Positions 7,584 to 15,323 are shown, numbered from the stretch's first letter. The stretch: 27,881 nucleotides of DNA from an uncultured Faecalibacterium sp. (GCA_934511465.1 CAKSWG010000026.1:1-27881); one strand, 5' to 3'. Numbers and translations are program-made. Notes: generated from the sequence alone by a model not told the origin.

Positions 7584-8166
7584 AAAAAGGAGACACCATG
7601 GATTTTCCCCTTGTGAGCATCATCGTGCCCATGTACAACGCAGCAGACTGTGCTGCCCGCTGTGTGGAAAGCATCTGCGCACAGACCTATAAAAGCATCG
7701 AGGTCCTGCTGCTGAACGACGGCTCCACCGACGACACCCTTGCCGTCTGCGCCCGCCTTGCGGAGAAGGACCACCGCATTGCCCTGCTGGATAAGCCCAA
7801 CACCGGCGCCGCCGAAACGCGCAACCGGGGCATCGGCCTTGCCCACGGCAAGTACATCCAGTTTGCAGACTGTGACGACTGGCTGGCCCCGGATTTTACC
7901 GAGAAACTGGTCATGGCCGCCGAGGCCCACGCCGCCGACCTTGTGATCGCGCCGTTCTGGATGGTATACCCGGAGAATTACGTGGAGCACATCCGCCCGT
8001 GGGAAAAGGCCGTGAACACCGTGCTCAAGCGCAACGCGCCCCGCACCCGCGCCTACGGCTACCTGCCCGCCGGTGTGTACACCGGGCCGCAGTACGCCCG
8101 GCAGCTGATCCAGAAACCCAACACCTTTTATTACGGTGTACTGTGGAACAAGCTCTACCGCCGGGA
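7186..8166 (+). repeat. Identical DNA blocks shared by glycosyltransferase paralogues 2 and 3
   Basis: Positions 7186-7228 and 8124-8166 are identical over 43 bases and encode the FYYGVLWNKLYRRD block. Positions 6834-6863 and 7721-7750 are identical over 30 bases and encode the GSTDDTLAVC block. Each pair is a direct repeat of about 0.9 kb spacing within the operon. Confidence 0.85.
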
Positions 8167-8503
8167 TGTGCTGCTGGAACACGGCGTCCGGTTCCACAAA
8201 GAGCTGTTTGCGGAGGACCAGCTGTTCAACACCGAATATCTGCGCTTTGTGCACACCGCCGTTTCCATACCGGACATCGGCTATTATTACCTGCAAAACA
8301 CCCAGAGCGTCTCCCACTCCATGGTGACCACCGCCGACATCCTTGCCTTGCGGCGGCGGGTGATGCGCCTGTACAAGGCCATCTATTCGGAACTGGGCAT
8401 CTACCGCGAAACGCGGGCTGCCATCCGGCGCTCCCCCTTTGGCGAAAACGAGTTCACCCTGCCGCCGCTGGATGTGCCCACACCCGCCGGCCTTAAACTG
8501 TAA
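7598..8503 (+). CDS. Family 2 glycosyltransferase, paralogue 3
   Basis: The 301-residue protein repeats the GT2 pattern: VSIIVPMYN, LNDGSTDD, and a metal motif altered to ADCDDWL (Cys in place of the usual Ser, with both key Asp kept). The FYYGVLWNKLYRRD and EDQLFNT blocks match paralogue 2. It starts after AAAGGAG, 14 bases downstream of paralogue 2, and its mRNA ends at the hairpin at 8510-8568. The central segment resembles paralogue 1 (NYVEHI...RTRAYGYLPAG) more than paralogue 2, which lacks it, so the middle part may set acceptor choice. Substrates are unknown. Confidence 0.9.
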   Translation: MDFPLVSIIVPMYNAADCAARCVESICAQTYKSIEVLLLNDGSTDDTLAVCARLAEKDHRIALLDKPNTGAAETRNRGIGLAHGKYIQFADCDDWLAPDFTEKLVMAAEAHAADLVIAPFWMVYPENYVEHIRPWEKAVNTVLKRNAPRTRAYGYLPAGVYTGPQYARQLIQKPNTFYYGVLWNKLYRRDVLLEHGVRFHKELFAEDQLFNTEYLRFVHTAVSIPDIGYYYLQNTQSVSHSMVTTADILALRRRVMRLYKAIYSELGIYRETRAAIRRSPFGENEFTLPPLDVPTPAGLKL

Positions 8504-8509
8504 CACTGC

Positions 8510-8568
8510 AAAAAGCACCCGGTGCCGCCGGGAGCCGCTTCTGGCTCCTGCACGGCCCCGGGTGTTTT
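8510..8568. terminator. Compound hairpin terminator between convergent genes
   Basis: The outer arms CACCCGG (8516-8522) and CCGGGTG (8558-8564) are followed by TTTT and preceded by an A-run. An inner hairpin GGAGCC/GGCTCC is nested inside. It separates the glycosyltransferase operon from the aminopeptidase gene. Confidence 0.75.
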
Positions 8569-8580
8569 GGTCTTATCCCA

Positions 8581-10380
8581 TCAGCAGCCGATGGCGGCAC
8601 ACTTTTCGGCCAGCCAGCTGCGCTCTTCGTCGTTCAGGTGCGGGGCCAGCTTTGCAAATACCGTACGGTGATAATCGTTCAGCCATGCCAGCTCGTCCTT
8701 GTCCAGCACGCCGGGCACGATGGGCGAGGTGGCAATGGGCACGAACATCAGCGGCTCAAAGCCAAGGAAGGTGCCGTACTGGTTCTCCGCCTTGTGCACG
8801 CACACCAGCTCGTTCTCGATGCGGACGCCCACAAGGTCGGTCTCGTAGACGCCGGGCTCATCGGTGACCACCATGCCCGGGCGCATGAGCACGGAGTTGG
8901 TGCCGCGCAGGCTGTGGGGGCCTTCGTGCACATTGCCCACAAAGCTGACGCTGTGGCCGGTGCCGCAGCGGTAGTTGATCAGGTGGCGCCACAGCGGCTC
9001 CCGGGCAATGGTGTCGATCATCTTGCACTCGCAGTAATCCAGCCAGATGGCCTTGGCAAGATCGATGTGGCTTTGCAGCGTCCATGTATAGAACAGCTTT
9101 TCGTCCTCGGTCAGCTCACCCAGCGGATAGGTGCGGGTGATGTCGGTGGTGCCGTCCATGTAGGTGGCACCGCTGTCCACCAGCAGAAAACCCTTCTTTT
9201 CCAGCACAGCGTGATCTTCCGGGGTGGCGTGGTAGTGCATCATGGCCGCATTGCCGCCGTAGGCCGCAATGGTGCCAAAGCTCTCCACAAGGAATTTATC
9301 GTCCGCACTGCGGTACTTGTGCAGGATCTCGTCCACGGTCAGTTCGGTCAGGGTCTCACCGGCGGCAAGACGGCTTTCCAGCTCCATCTGGAACCGCACC
9401 ATAGCCACAGCGTCCCGGATATGGGCCTGCTTTGTGTGGGCAAGCTCTGTTTCGTTCTTCACGCCCTTCATCAGCAGCAGCGGGTCGGTGCCGTCCTTCA
9501 CGGTGAGGGCGGCATTCTGTTCCAGCACCTGATACACGGCGTAGTTGACGGTGGCCGTCTCGGCCAGCACGGTCTGCGGCTCGGTCTCGGCCGCAAGGCA
9601 GGACAGCACATCATCATACTCCGCCAGCGTGACGCCGTTTGCTTCCAGCTCTGCCCGGGCTTCCGGGGCCACGCGGGCTGTGTTGATGAACAGCACCGCC
9701 CGGTCCGGGGTCACGTAGCAGTAGGCCACAGCGTAGGGGGTGCACTCGATGTCCATGGCGCGCAGATTCAGCAGCCATGCCAGATTGTCCAGCTTGCCCA
9801 CGAACTGCGCGGTGCAGCCCAGTTTCCGGAGCCTGCCGCGCAGCTGTTCCAGCTTTTGGGCGGGGGAGAAGCCCGCATACTCCTCCGGCAGGATCCACGC
9901 CGGGGTGTCCGGCAGGGCGGGGCGGCCCTCGGTCCACAGCTCGTCCTCAAGGCGCAGCGTCCGGATGGAAGCGCCCTTTTTCTCCAATGCCTTTTTCAGG
10001 CCGTTCACGAGGGCCGTGCTGGCGGTCAGGCCGCACAGGCCCAGCGTCTCCCCCTCGTTCAGGGCGTTGGCACAGTATTCCTCCACGGTGGGCACACCCG
10101 GTTCCCCCATGCGCTGCAGCTCGATCTCGGTACCGGCAAGCTCTTTTTCCGCCTGCACGAAATACCGGCCATCGGCCCACAGAGCGCTCCCGGTACGGGT
10201 GACGACAAGGCTGGAGTTCTCGCCGTGGAACCCGGAGAACCAGGTCAGGCTGGTGTAGTGGGCGGGCAGGTACTCACTGGCATGGGGGTCCCCCACCGGG
10301 ATCAGATAAACAGCCACGCCGTTTGCGGCCATGGCGGCACGCAGCGCGGCAAGGCGCTCGGGTACGGTATTCATGCTCAT
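8581..10380 (-). CDS. pepP: Xaa-Pro aminopeptidase (aminopeptidase P, long form, M24B)
   Basis: The 599-residue enzyme has the long eukaryote-like architecture: two creatinase-type N-terminal domains (about 1-300), the pita-bread metallopeptidase domain (about 305-535) and a C-terminal M24-C extension (SPIVPGVLDKDELAWLNDYH region). The five metal ligands are visible: two Asp in LVDSGATYMDGTTDITR (about 399 and 410), His in CGTGHSVSF (about 472), Glu in DEPGVYE (about 506) and Glu in RIENEL (about 520). It removes an N-terminal residue preceding proline in the cytoplasm using two Mn ions. Start 10380 (MSMNTV) is preferred because AAGGAAG lies 8 bases upstream; the frame is open 34 codons further. 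Single-gene unit. Confidence 0.94.
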   Translation of the reverse strand: MSMNTVPERLAALRAAMAANGVAVYLIPVGDPHASEYLPAHYTSLTWFSGFHGENSSLVVTRTGSALWADGRYFVQAEKELAGTEIELQRMGEPGVPTVEEYCANALNEGETLGLCGLTASTALVNGLKKALEKKGASIRTLRLEDELWTEGRPALPDTPAWILPEEYAGFSPAQKLEQLRGRLRKLGCTAQFVGKLDNLAWLLNLRAMDIECTPYAVAYCYVTPDRAVLFINTARVAPEARAELEANGVTLAEYDDVLSCLAAETEPQTVLAETATVNYAVYQVLEQNAALTVKDGTDPLLLMKGVKNETELAHTKQAHIRDAVAMVRFQMELESRLAAGETLTELTVDEILHKYRSADDKFLVESFGTIAAYGGNAAMMHYHATPEDHAVLEKKGFLLVDSGATYMDGTTDITRTYPLGELTEDEKLFYTWTLQSHIDLAKAIWLDYCECKMIDTIAREPLWRHLINYRCGTGHSVSFVGNVHEGPHSLRGTNSVLMRPGMVVTDEPGVYETDLVGVRIENELVCVHKAENQYGTFLGFEPLMFVPIATSPIVPGVLDKDELAWLNDYHRTVFAKLAPHLNDEERSWLAEKCAAIGC

Positions 10381-10495
10381 AATGACAGCTTCCTTTTTTC
10401 TATGGCCGGACCGCCGGAAAAGCCCCCGGCGGCAGGGAATTTTTCTGTGTCCTATTGTATCATTCCGGGAAAAAGATTGCAATGCAGGGGGGCTG

Positions 10496-10669
10496 AACCC
10501 TCTCCGTCATCGCTGCGCGATGCCACCTCCCCCGAAAGGGGGAGGTTTTACTCCACTTATCGGCAGATGGCAAAAGCTCCCCCTGAGTGGAACGACTTCC
10601 CCCGGCCGGGGGAAGATGGCAAAGCCAGAAAGGGGAACGGCTGGCGAACGCAGTGAGACTGAGAGGGTC
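10496..10669. repeat. Dispersed palindromic repeat, copy A
   Basis: This element of about 174 bp in the 501-bp gap 10381-10881 starts AACCCTCTCCGTCATCGC and ends with a reverse-complement-like GAGACTGAGAGGGT. Inside are GC-rich hairpins (ACCTCCCCC/GGGGGAGGT). Copies B (22724-22851) and C (27094-27325) share the ends; copy C matches nearly perfectly over the first 30 bases, with a tail containing GCTGCGCGATGCCA. It has no coding potential. It resembles REP or MITE-like repeats. Confidence 0.75.
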
Positions 10670-10724
10670 CGCTCTTGGGAGCACTGGCACGGCAACAGCC
10701 GTGACTGAAGGAGTTGTTTTCTTC

Positions 10725-10812
10725 TTTTTTCTTGAAAACGCAACTTTCTTGCAAAAAAAGTTACAATTTTTTCTTGAAAAAGGCCGGTTTCCCATTGACA
10801 GCCTTGTTATAA
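10725..10812 (+). promoter_or_regulatory. AT-rich control region and extended -10 promoter of the GTPase operon
   Basis: TGTTATAAT (10804-10812) is an extended -10 about 70 bases before the GTPase start. Upstream are two copies of TTTTTTCTTGAAAA (10725-10738, 10767-10780), 42 bases apart, on either side of an imperfect palindrome AACTTT...AAAGTT (10742-10762, centre TTGCAA). The palindrome has the size of a Fur/Zur-type operator but not a recognised consensus. A TTGACA at 10795 is too close to the -10 to pair with it. Confidence 0.5.
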
Positions 10813-10881
10813 TAGGAATGTAAGATATTTGAGCCAGCACTCTGCGGCTCTTTGCGCTAAAAAGAAAGAGGCAATTGAATC

Positions 10882-12141
10882 ATGACCAAAATCGATATTT
10901 TCTCCGGCTTCCTGGGTGCCGGTAAGACTACGCTGATCAAAAAGCTCATCAAAGAGGCCTTTGCCGGCCAGCAGGTCGTTCTGATCGAGAACGAGTTCGG
11001 CGAGATCGGCATTGACGGCGGCTTTCTGAAGGAAAGCGGCATCCAGATCAACGAGCTGAACGCCGGCTGCATCTGCTGCTCTCTGGTGGGCGACTTCCGC
11101 ACCGCCTTGCAGCAGGTGGTGGAGCAGTACCATCCGGACCGCATCGTGATCGAGCCCTCCGGCGTGGGCAAGCTGTCCGACGTGACCCGCGCTGTGGAAG
11201 GCGTGGCCGAGCATCTGGATGTGCAGCTGAACAGCTTTGTCACCGTGGCCGATGTGAACAAGGTAAAAATGTATATGAAGAACTTTGGCGAGTTCTACGA
11301 CGACCAGATCAGCCACGCAAGCTGCATCCTGCTCAGCCGCACCCAGACCGCCAGCGAGGAGAAAGTCGCCGCTGCCGTGGCCATGCTGCGCGAGAAAAAC
11401 CCCACCGCTACCATCGTGACCACCGCATGGGACGAGTTGACCGGTGAGCAGATCCTGAAGGCCATGTCCACCAAGGACGACTTCAAGGCAGAGCTGATCG
11501 CCATGGCTGCAAAGGCCAACGAGGAGCACGCCCACGAGGACGAGGAAGAAGAGCACCACCACCATCACCACTATGACGAGAACGGTGTGTGCAGCTGCGG
11601 CCATCATCACGACCACGATGATGATGACGACGATGAGGATGAGCACGAGCATCACCACGATCATGATGAAGATGATGACCACGATGAGCATGAGCACCAT
11701 CATCACCACGATCATGACGACCATGACGACCACGACCATTGCTGCTGCGGCCACCATCACGACCACGATGACGACGACGATGATGATGAGGATGAGCACG
11801 AGCATCATCACGACCACGACGGCCACTGCTGCTGCGGCCATCACCACCATCATCATGACCACGACGCCGACGAGGTGTTCACCAGCTGGGGCGTGGAGAC
11901 GGCCCGCAAGTTCACCAAGGCAGAAGTGGAGCACGCCCTCACCGAGCTGGATACCGGCAATTACGGCATGATCCTGCGCAGCAAGGGCATCGTGAACGGC
12001 GGCGCAGACGGCTGGCTGGAGTTCGACTACGTGCCCGGCGAATGGGAAGTGCGCGCCCGCGGTGCCGATGTGGGCGGCAAGCTGGTGGTGATCGGCTCCA
12101 AGCTGAACGAAACGGCCATTGCCCAGCTGTTCGGCTGCTGA
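10882..12141 (+). CDS. COG0523/CobW-type G3E GTPase with giant His/Asp/Cys metal-binding tract
   Basis: The 419-residue protein has GFLGAGKT (Walker A, 9-16), ENEFGEIGID, the family metal site GCICC (Cys63, 65, 66) and EPSG (91-94). The usual NKxD base-specificity motif reads SRTQ (152-155). Residues 214-330 are a low-complexity His/Asp/Glu insert with three C-x-C-G modules (CSCG, CCCG, CCCG), each followed by runs of His and Asp. A CobW C-terminal domain follows (about 333-419). Members of this family deliver metals, often zinc, to target proteins using GTP. The start follows an AAAGAGG-like site. It leads a three-gene operon with a second GTPase 29 bases downstream. Zn is the likely metal by family and by the His tract, but Co or Ni is possible. 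Confidence 0.92.
   Translation: MTKIDIFSGFLGAGKTTLIKKLIKEAFAGQQVVLIENEFGEIGIDGGFLKESGIQINELNAGCICCSLVGDFRTALQQVVEQYHPDRIVIEPSGVGKLSDVTRAVEGVAEHLDVQLNSFVTVADVNKVKMYMKNFGEFYDDQISHASCILLSRTQTASEEKVAAAVAMLREKNPTATIVTTAWDELTGEQILKAMSTKDDFKAELIAMAAKANEEHAHEDEEEEHHHHHHYDENGVCSCGHHHDHDDDDDDEDEHEHHHDHDEDDDHDEHEHHHHHDHDDHDDHDHCCCGHHHDHDDDDDDDEDEHEHHHDHDGHCCCGHHHHHHDHDADEVFTSWGVETARKFTKAEVEHALTELDTGNYGMILRSKGIVNGGADGWLEFDYVPGEWEVRARGADVGGKLVVIGSKLNETAIAQLFGC
11593..11868 (+). repeat. In-frame tandem repeats coding for Cys-His-Asp modules
   Basis: The DNA from TGCGGCCATCATCACGACCA near 11596 recurs with few changes near 11746 and in shortened form near 11830. Units are about 75-150 bp. The repetitive codons (CAC/CAT, GAC/GAT) would favour length change by slippage or recombination. 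Confidence 0.8.
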
Positions 12142-12170
12142 GCTTAAAGTAAAAAGGAGAAACCATTCCT

Positions 12171-13133
12171 ATGGCAAAAGAAATTCCGGTCTACCTGTTT
12201 GTGGGCTTTCTGGAAAGCGGCAAGACCAAGTTCATTCAGGAGACCTTTGAAGACCCCAACTTCGACTCCGGCGACAAGACCCTGCTGCTGATCTGCGAAG
12301 AGGGCGAAGAAGAGTATGATCCTAAAAAGTTCGCCTTCCCCGGCGTGACTGTCAAGGTGATCGAGGACAAGGCCGAGCTGAACCCCCAGAACCTTGCAAA
12401 GCTGGAACGGGAATCCGGCGCTGGCCGTGTGGTGATCGAGTACAACGGCATGTGGCTGCTGCAAGACCTTGCCGAGGCTCTGCCGGAAAGCTGGATCGTG
12501 TACCAGTGCATCGCCACTGCCGACGGCACCACTGCCCTCACCTACGCCCGCGACAACTCCATGCGCAGCCTGCTGCTGGACAAGATCGCCCGCAGCGAGC
12601 TGATCGTGTTCAACCGCGCCGAGGCCGTGAACAACGACGCCGCCCGGCAGGAGCTGCACAAGCTGGTGCGTCAGGCGTCCCGCAAGTGCGACATCGCCTA
12701 TGAGTTCAAGGATGGCAGTGTGGCCTACGATGATATCCCGGACCCGCTGCCCTTTGATGTGAACGCGGACGTGATCGAAATTCAGGACGATGACTTTGGC
12801 ATCTGGTATATGGACTGTCAGGACGAGCCCCAGAAGTACACCGGCAAAACGGTCAAATTCCTTGCACAGGTATGTCAGACCAACCGTGCCGGCAAAAACA
12901 GCTTCGTGCCCGGCCGCTTTGCCATGACCTGCTGCGTGCAGGACATCCAGTTCGTGGGCTTCCCGTGCAGCTACGACGGCTACAAGGCACTGGAGCAGCG
13001 CGCATGGGTGCGCGTGACCGCAAAGGTGGGCTACAAGTTCCACAACATCTACCGCGGCAAAGGCCCGGTGCTGACCGCCCTCTCGGTGGAACCCGCCGAA
13101 AAACCGCTGAACGATGTGGTAACATTCTCTTAA
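12171..13133 (+). CDS. G3E-like GTPase fused to a C-terminal DUF1980/TIGR03943-like domain
   Basis: The 320-residue protein begins with GFLESGKT (Walker A, 12-19) and a CEEGEEEYDP segment where COG0523 proteins have ENEFG. The CxCC metal site of the family is absent, and the base-specificity motif is NRAE. From about residue 205 the protein changes to a beta-rich domain with VPGRFAMTCCVQDIQFVGF (Cys254-Cys255); this resembles the end of YcgQ-type DUF1980 proteins, which are found with permeases and COG0523 GTPases. It starts after AAAAGGAG, 29 bases behind the first GTPase. A paired metal chaperone role is inferred. The domain assignment is from memory of the family pattern. Confidence 0.8.
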   Translation: MAKEIPVYLFVGFLESGKTKFIQETFEDPNFDSGDKTLLLICEEGEEEYDPKKFAFPGVTVKVIEDKAELNPQNLAKLERESGAGRVVIEYNGMWLLQDLAEALPESWIVYQCIATADGTTALTYARDNSMRSLLLDKIARSELIVFNRAEAVNNDAARQELHKLVRQASRKCDIAYEFKDGSVAYDDIPDPLPFDVNADVIEIQDDDFGIWYMDCQDEPQKYTGKTVKFLAQVCQTNRAGKNSFVPGRFAMTCCVQDIQFVGFPCSYDGYKALEQRAWVRVTAKVGYKFHNIYRGKGPVLTALSVEPAEKPLNDVVTFS

Positions 13134-13164
13134 ACCCAAACCGAATTCTTAAGGAGGTTCCGGC

Positions 13165-13629
13165 ATGAAAACATTGTTCCGTATCCTTGGCACGGCCGCT
13201 GCGGTGGCTGTTACCGGTGCTGCCATCGTGGCACTGGACAAGATCCTGAACCAGAAAGACCCGCTCCATGTAGAGGAAGTGGAATTCCCCGAGGACGCCG
13301 AGCTGGACCCCAAGGAGGCCGCAAAGACCGCCGAAGCCTACGCCGAGGGCGAGGCAAAGGCGGCAGACGAGGCAAACGCAGAGGCCGCTGCCGAAGCACC
13401 GGAAGCACCTGCCGAACCTGCTGCCCAGCCCGCCGAAGAAGCCGCTGCCCCGGCAGGACCCGCAGAGGGCGGCGAGAAGCCGGCGCACGACCCGGAAGCG
13501 CCAAACCCGAACCCTGTGGAGGCCGGCCCCGCCGCAGCCCCCAAGGATGAAAACGGCAAGTTCGACCCCACCAAAATTGCCGAAGCCAGTGACTTTGGCG
13601 ATTGGGAAGAGCAGGGCTGCAAAGGCTGA
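13165..13629 (+). CDS. Small anchored acidic Ala/Glu/Pro-rich protein
   Basis: I do not recognise this 154-residue protein. Residues 1-26 form a short basic start and a hydrophobic helix (LGTAAAVAVTGAAIVAL), likely an uncleaved membrane anchor. The rest is low-complexity, rich in Ala, Glu and Pro, and strongly acidic, ending in a short segment (KFDPTKIAEASDFGDWEEQG). The start follows AAGGAGG with ideal spacing, and the gene lies 31 bases after the second GTPase and just before a strong terminator, so it is the third gene of that operon. Acidic side chains could bind metal at the membrane, but that is a guess from composition and position. Confidence 0.72.
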   Translation: MKTLFRILGTAAAVAVTGAAIVALDKILNQKDPLHVEEVEFPEDAELDPKEAAKTAEAYAEGEAKAADEANAEAAAEAPEAPAEPAAQPAEEAAAPAGPAEGGEKPAHDPEAPNPNPVEAGPAAAPKDENGKFDPTKIAEASDFGDWEEQGCKG

Positions 13630-13634
13630 TATGT

Positions 13635-13675
13635 AATAAAAAAGACGATGTGCTGTGCACATCGTCTTTTTTATT
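13635..13675. terminator. Bidirectional terminator at the end of the GTPase operon
   Basis: GACGATGTGC, loop TGT, and its complement form a 10-bp stem extended by A6/T6 runs and AATAA/TTATT. It separates convergent transcription units and touches the Crp/Fnr stop codon. Confidence 0.93.
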
Positions 13676-14363
13676 ATTGTCCTCTTGCCAGCTGCTGAAT
13701 TTTCTTTTTATCCAGCACCTCCACACCGCCGCGGAACAGGCGCACCCAGCCCTCCTGCGCAAAGTATTTCAGCATCCGGCTCACCACCTCGCGGGCGGAA
13801 CCCATGTACTTTGCCATCTGGTCGTGGGTCATGCGCACCTCGCTGCCGCCGGTCTTGGCCAGCTCGTCGGAAAGAAAGATGGCAAGCCGCCGGTCCGCGC
13901 TCATAAAAAGCACCTGCTGCATGGTCCACATGGTATCCGAAAAGCGCTCCGCCGTCAACTGATACGCATAGCAGCGCACATACACATTCTGCTGCATCAG
14001 TTTGCGGAACACGCCCGCGCTGATGCAATAGGCTTCGGTGTCCTCTTCGGCGTCGATGTACAGGTCCACATTCACCGAGTCCATCACGCAGGAGGCCGAC
14101 AGGATGCACACCTCGCCGCCAAACAGGCGGTAAAGGGTCACGTCCCGCCCGTCCTCCGAGAGCAGGTAGGCCCGCAGCTGGCCCGCGCGCAGCAGCAGGA
14201 TGCCCACGCAGCTTTCCAGCGGACTATGCACCCGGGCACCTTTGGTGTAGTGCACCGGACGGGTGTAGCGGCAGAGCATGTCCTGCTCCTCCGGCGTCAG
14301 GTCGTTCCAGAAGGGAAAGCCTTTGGCAAGACAGCCACGGTGGTCGGTCGCTTTTTCCGTCAT
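13674..14363 (-). CDS. Crp/Fnr-family transcriptional regulator
   Basis: The product has a cyclic-nucleotide-binding-like jelly roll (about 20-140, with LLLRAGQLRAYLLSEDGRDVTLYRL) and a C-terminal Crp-type winged helix (RMTHDQMAKYMGSAREVVSRMLKYF). Several cysteines are present but not in the spacing of Fnr iron-sulfur ligands. The effector is unknown. The start is placed at 14363 (MTEKAT, 229 residues) because AAAGGA lies 8 bases upstream; the alternative ATG at 14372 overlaps the upstream stop as ATGA but abuts the ribosome site. It is cotranscribed with a TrxR-like enzyme, suggesting a redox or nitrosative response. Confidence 0.88.
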   Translation of the reverse strand: MTEKATDHRGCLAKGFPFWNDLTPEEQDMLCRYTRPVHYTKGARVHSPLESCVGILLLRAGQLRAYLLSEDGRDVTLYRLFGGEVCILSASCVMDSVNVDLYIDAEEDTEAYCISAGVFRKLMQQNVYVRCYAYQLTAERFSDTMWTMQQVLFMSADRRLAIFLSDELAKTGGSEVRMTHDQMAKYMGSAREVVSRMLKYFAQEGWVRLFRGGVEVLDKKKIQQLARGQ

Positions 14364-14368
14364 TCCAT

Positions 14369-15226
14369 TCATCCTTTCCGCAGGGCCTTGGCGGCTTCGG
14401 TGCCCGCCAGCGCGCCCTCATACACGGCCTTTGCCACCTGCAAAAGCCCGCCGGTGCAGTCGCCCGCCGCATACAGGCCGGGCACGGTGGTCTGCATGGT
14501 TTTATCCACTATGATGCGGCTGCCTTCCACCTCCGCGCCGATCTTCCGGGCCAGCGCCGTGCTGCCCGCCACCCCCAGCGCCACGAACACGCCGCTCACG
14601 GCAAGTGGTTCGCTGCCGGCAAGCTGCACCCCTGTGACCACTTTTTCGCCAAGAATGGCGTCCACCTTCTGCGGGTATACCTTTACTTCCGGCGGGAACT
14701 GCGCTGCAAGCGGGGCGCCGTTGGTCAGCAGGGAGACGCTCTTCACCACCGGCAGCAGGGCCTGCACCTCGTGCAGGGCATACTCACCGCTGCCCAGCAC
14801 TGCCACATCTTTTCCACGGTAGAAAAAGGCGTCGCAGGCGGCGCAAAAGCTCACGCCGTGGCCCTCCAGCCCGGCAAGGCCCGGGATGCGCGGCACCGCG
14901 CGGGAAGCGCCCGTGGCCAGAATAACAGCGTCCGCAGGGTAATCCGCGCCCACTGTTTCTACCGTGAGTTTATCCGTATAGGTCAGGCCCACGGCTTCGA
15001 CAGTGACAACATTCACACCCAGACGCTTTGCGTTTTCGATGCTGCGGCGTTCCAGCTCCGCGCCGGAGACGGGCTGGGCAAAGCCGTAGTAGTTTTCAAT
15101 TTTTTCGGCACGGTCCAGCGCGCCGGGGCCTTTGGTCAGGATGGTGGTGTCCACTCCGGCGCGGACGGCATACAGCGCGGCGGATACTCCCGCCGGGCCG
15201 GAACCGATGATGACAATATTGGGCAT
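14369..15226 (-). CDS. Thioredoxin-reductase-like FAD oxidoreductase
   Basis: The 285-residue protein has an FAD-binding GSGPAG (8-13), an ATGAS motif (about 105-109), the redox pair Cys128-Ala-Ala-Cys131, and the late FAD motif GLYAAGDC. It is shorter than typical TrxB (about 310). The pyridine-nucleotide site is atypical: GSGEYALHE replaces GGGNSAVEE, and no HRR-type NADPH motif follows. It may use NADH, ferredoxin or another donor, as in ferredoxin-dependent flavin thioredoxin reductases. AAAAGGAG precedes the start, with a -10 TATACT (minus strand) at 15253-15258. No thioredoxin gene is adjacent. Confidence 0.85.
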   Translation of the reverse strand: MPNIVIIGSGPAGVSAALYAVRAGVDTTILTKGPGALDRAEKIENYYGFAQPVSGAELERRSIENAKRLGVNVVTVEAVGLTYTDKLTVETVGADYPADAVILATGASRAVPRIPGLAGLEGHGVSFCAACDAFFYRGKDVAVLGSGEYALHEVQALLPVVKSVSLLTNGAPLAAQFPPEVKVYPQKVDAILGEKVVTGVQLAGSEPLAVSGVFVALGVAGSTALARKIGAEVEGSRIIVDKTMQTTVPGLYAAGDCTGGLLQVAKAVYEGALAGTEAAKALRKG

Positions 15227-15252
15227 AACATTCTCCTTTTATCATTTTCTTT

Positions 15253-15258
15253 AGTATA
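15253..15258 (-). promoter_or_regulatory. Probable -10 for the flavoprotein-Crp operon
   Basis: TATACT on the minus strand, 27 bases before the start codon. The -35 region is weak, which may mean activator dependence, possibly by the operon's own Crp/Fnr protein. Confidence 0.5.
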
Positions 15259-15323
15259 CACCAAATCCGCCCAAACTTCTGTGACCGGGTCGCAAAAAAT
15301 GCGGTTTTGCGGCAGCTGGCCAC

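Noticed and set aside
8638..10656. 672-codon open frame antisense to aminopeptidase P
   Set aside because: Same effect; the opposite strand has all five metal ligands, and this frame runs on through repeat copy A.
10795..10812. TTGACA followed by TATAAT as a promoter pair
   Set aside because: Only about 6-7 bases separate them; the TATAAT was kept as an extended -10 instead.
11560..11868. His-runs as a vector-derived affinity tag
   Set aside because: The tract is long, mixed with Asp, Glu and C-x-C-G modules, and lies inside a COG0523 GTPase, a family with natural His-rich loops.
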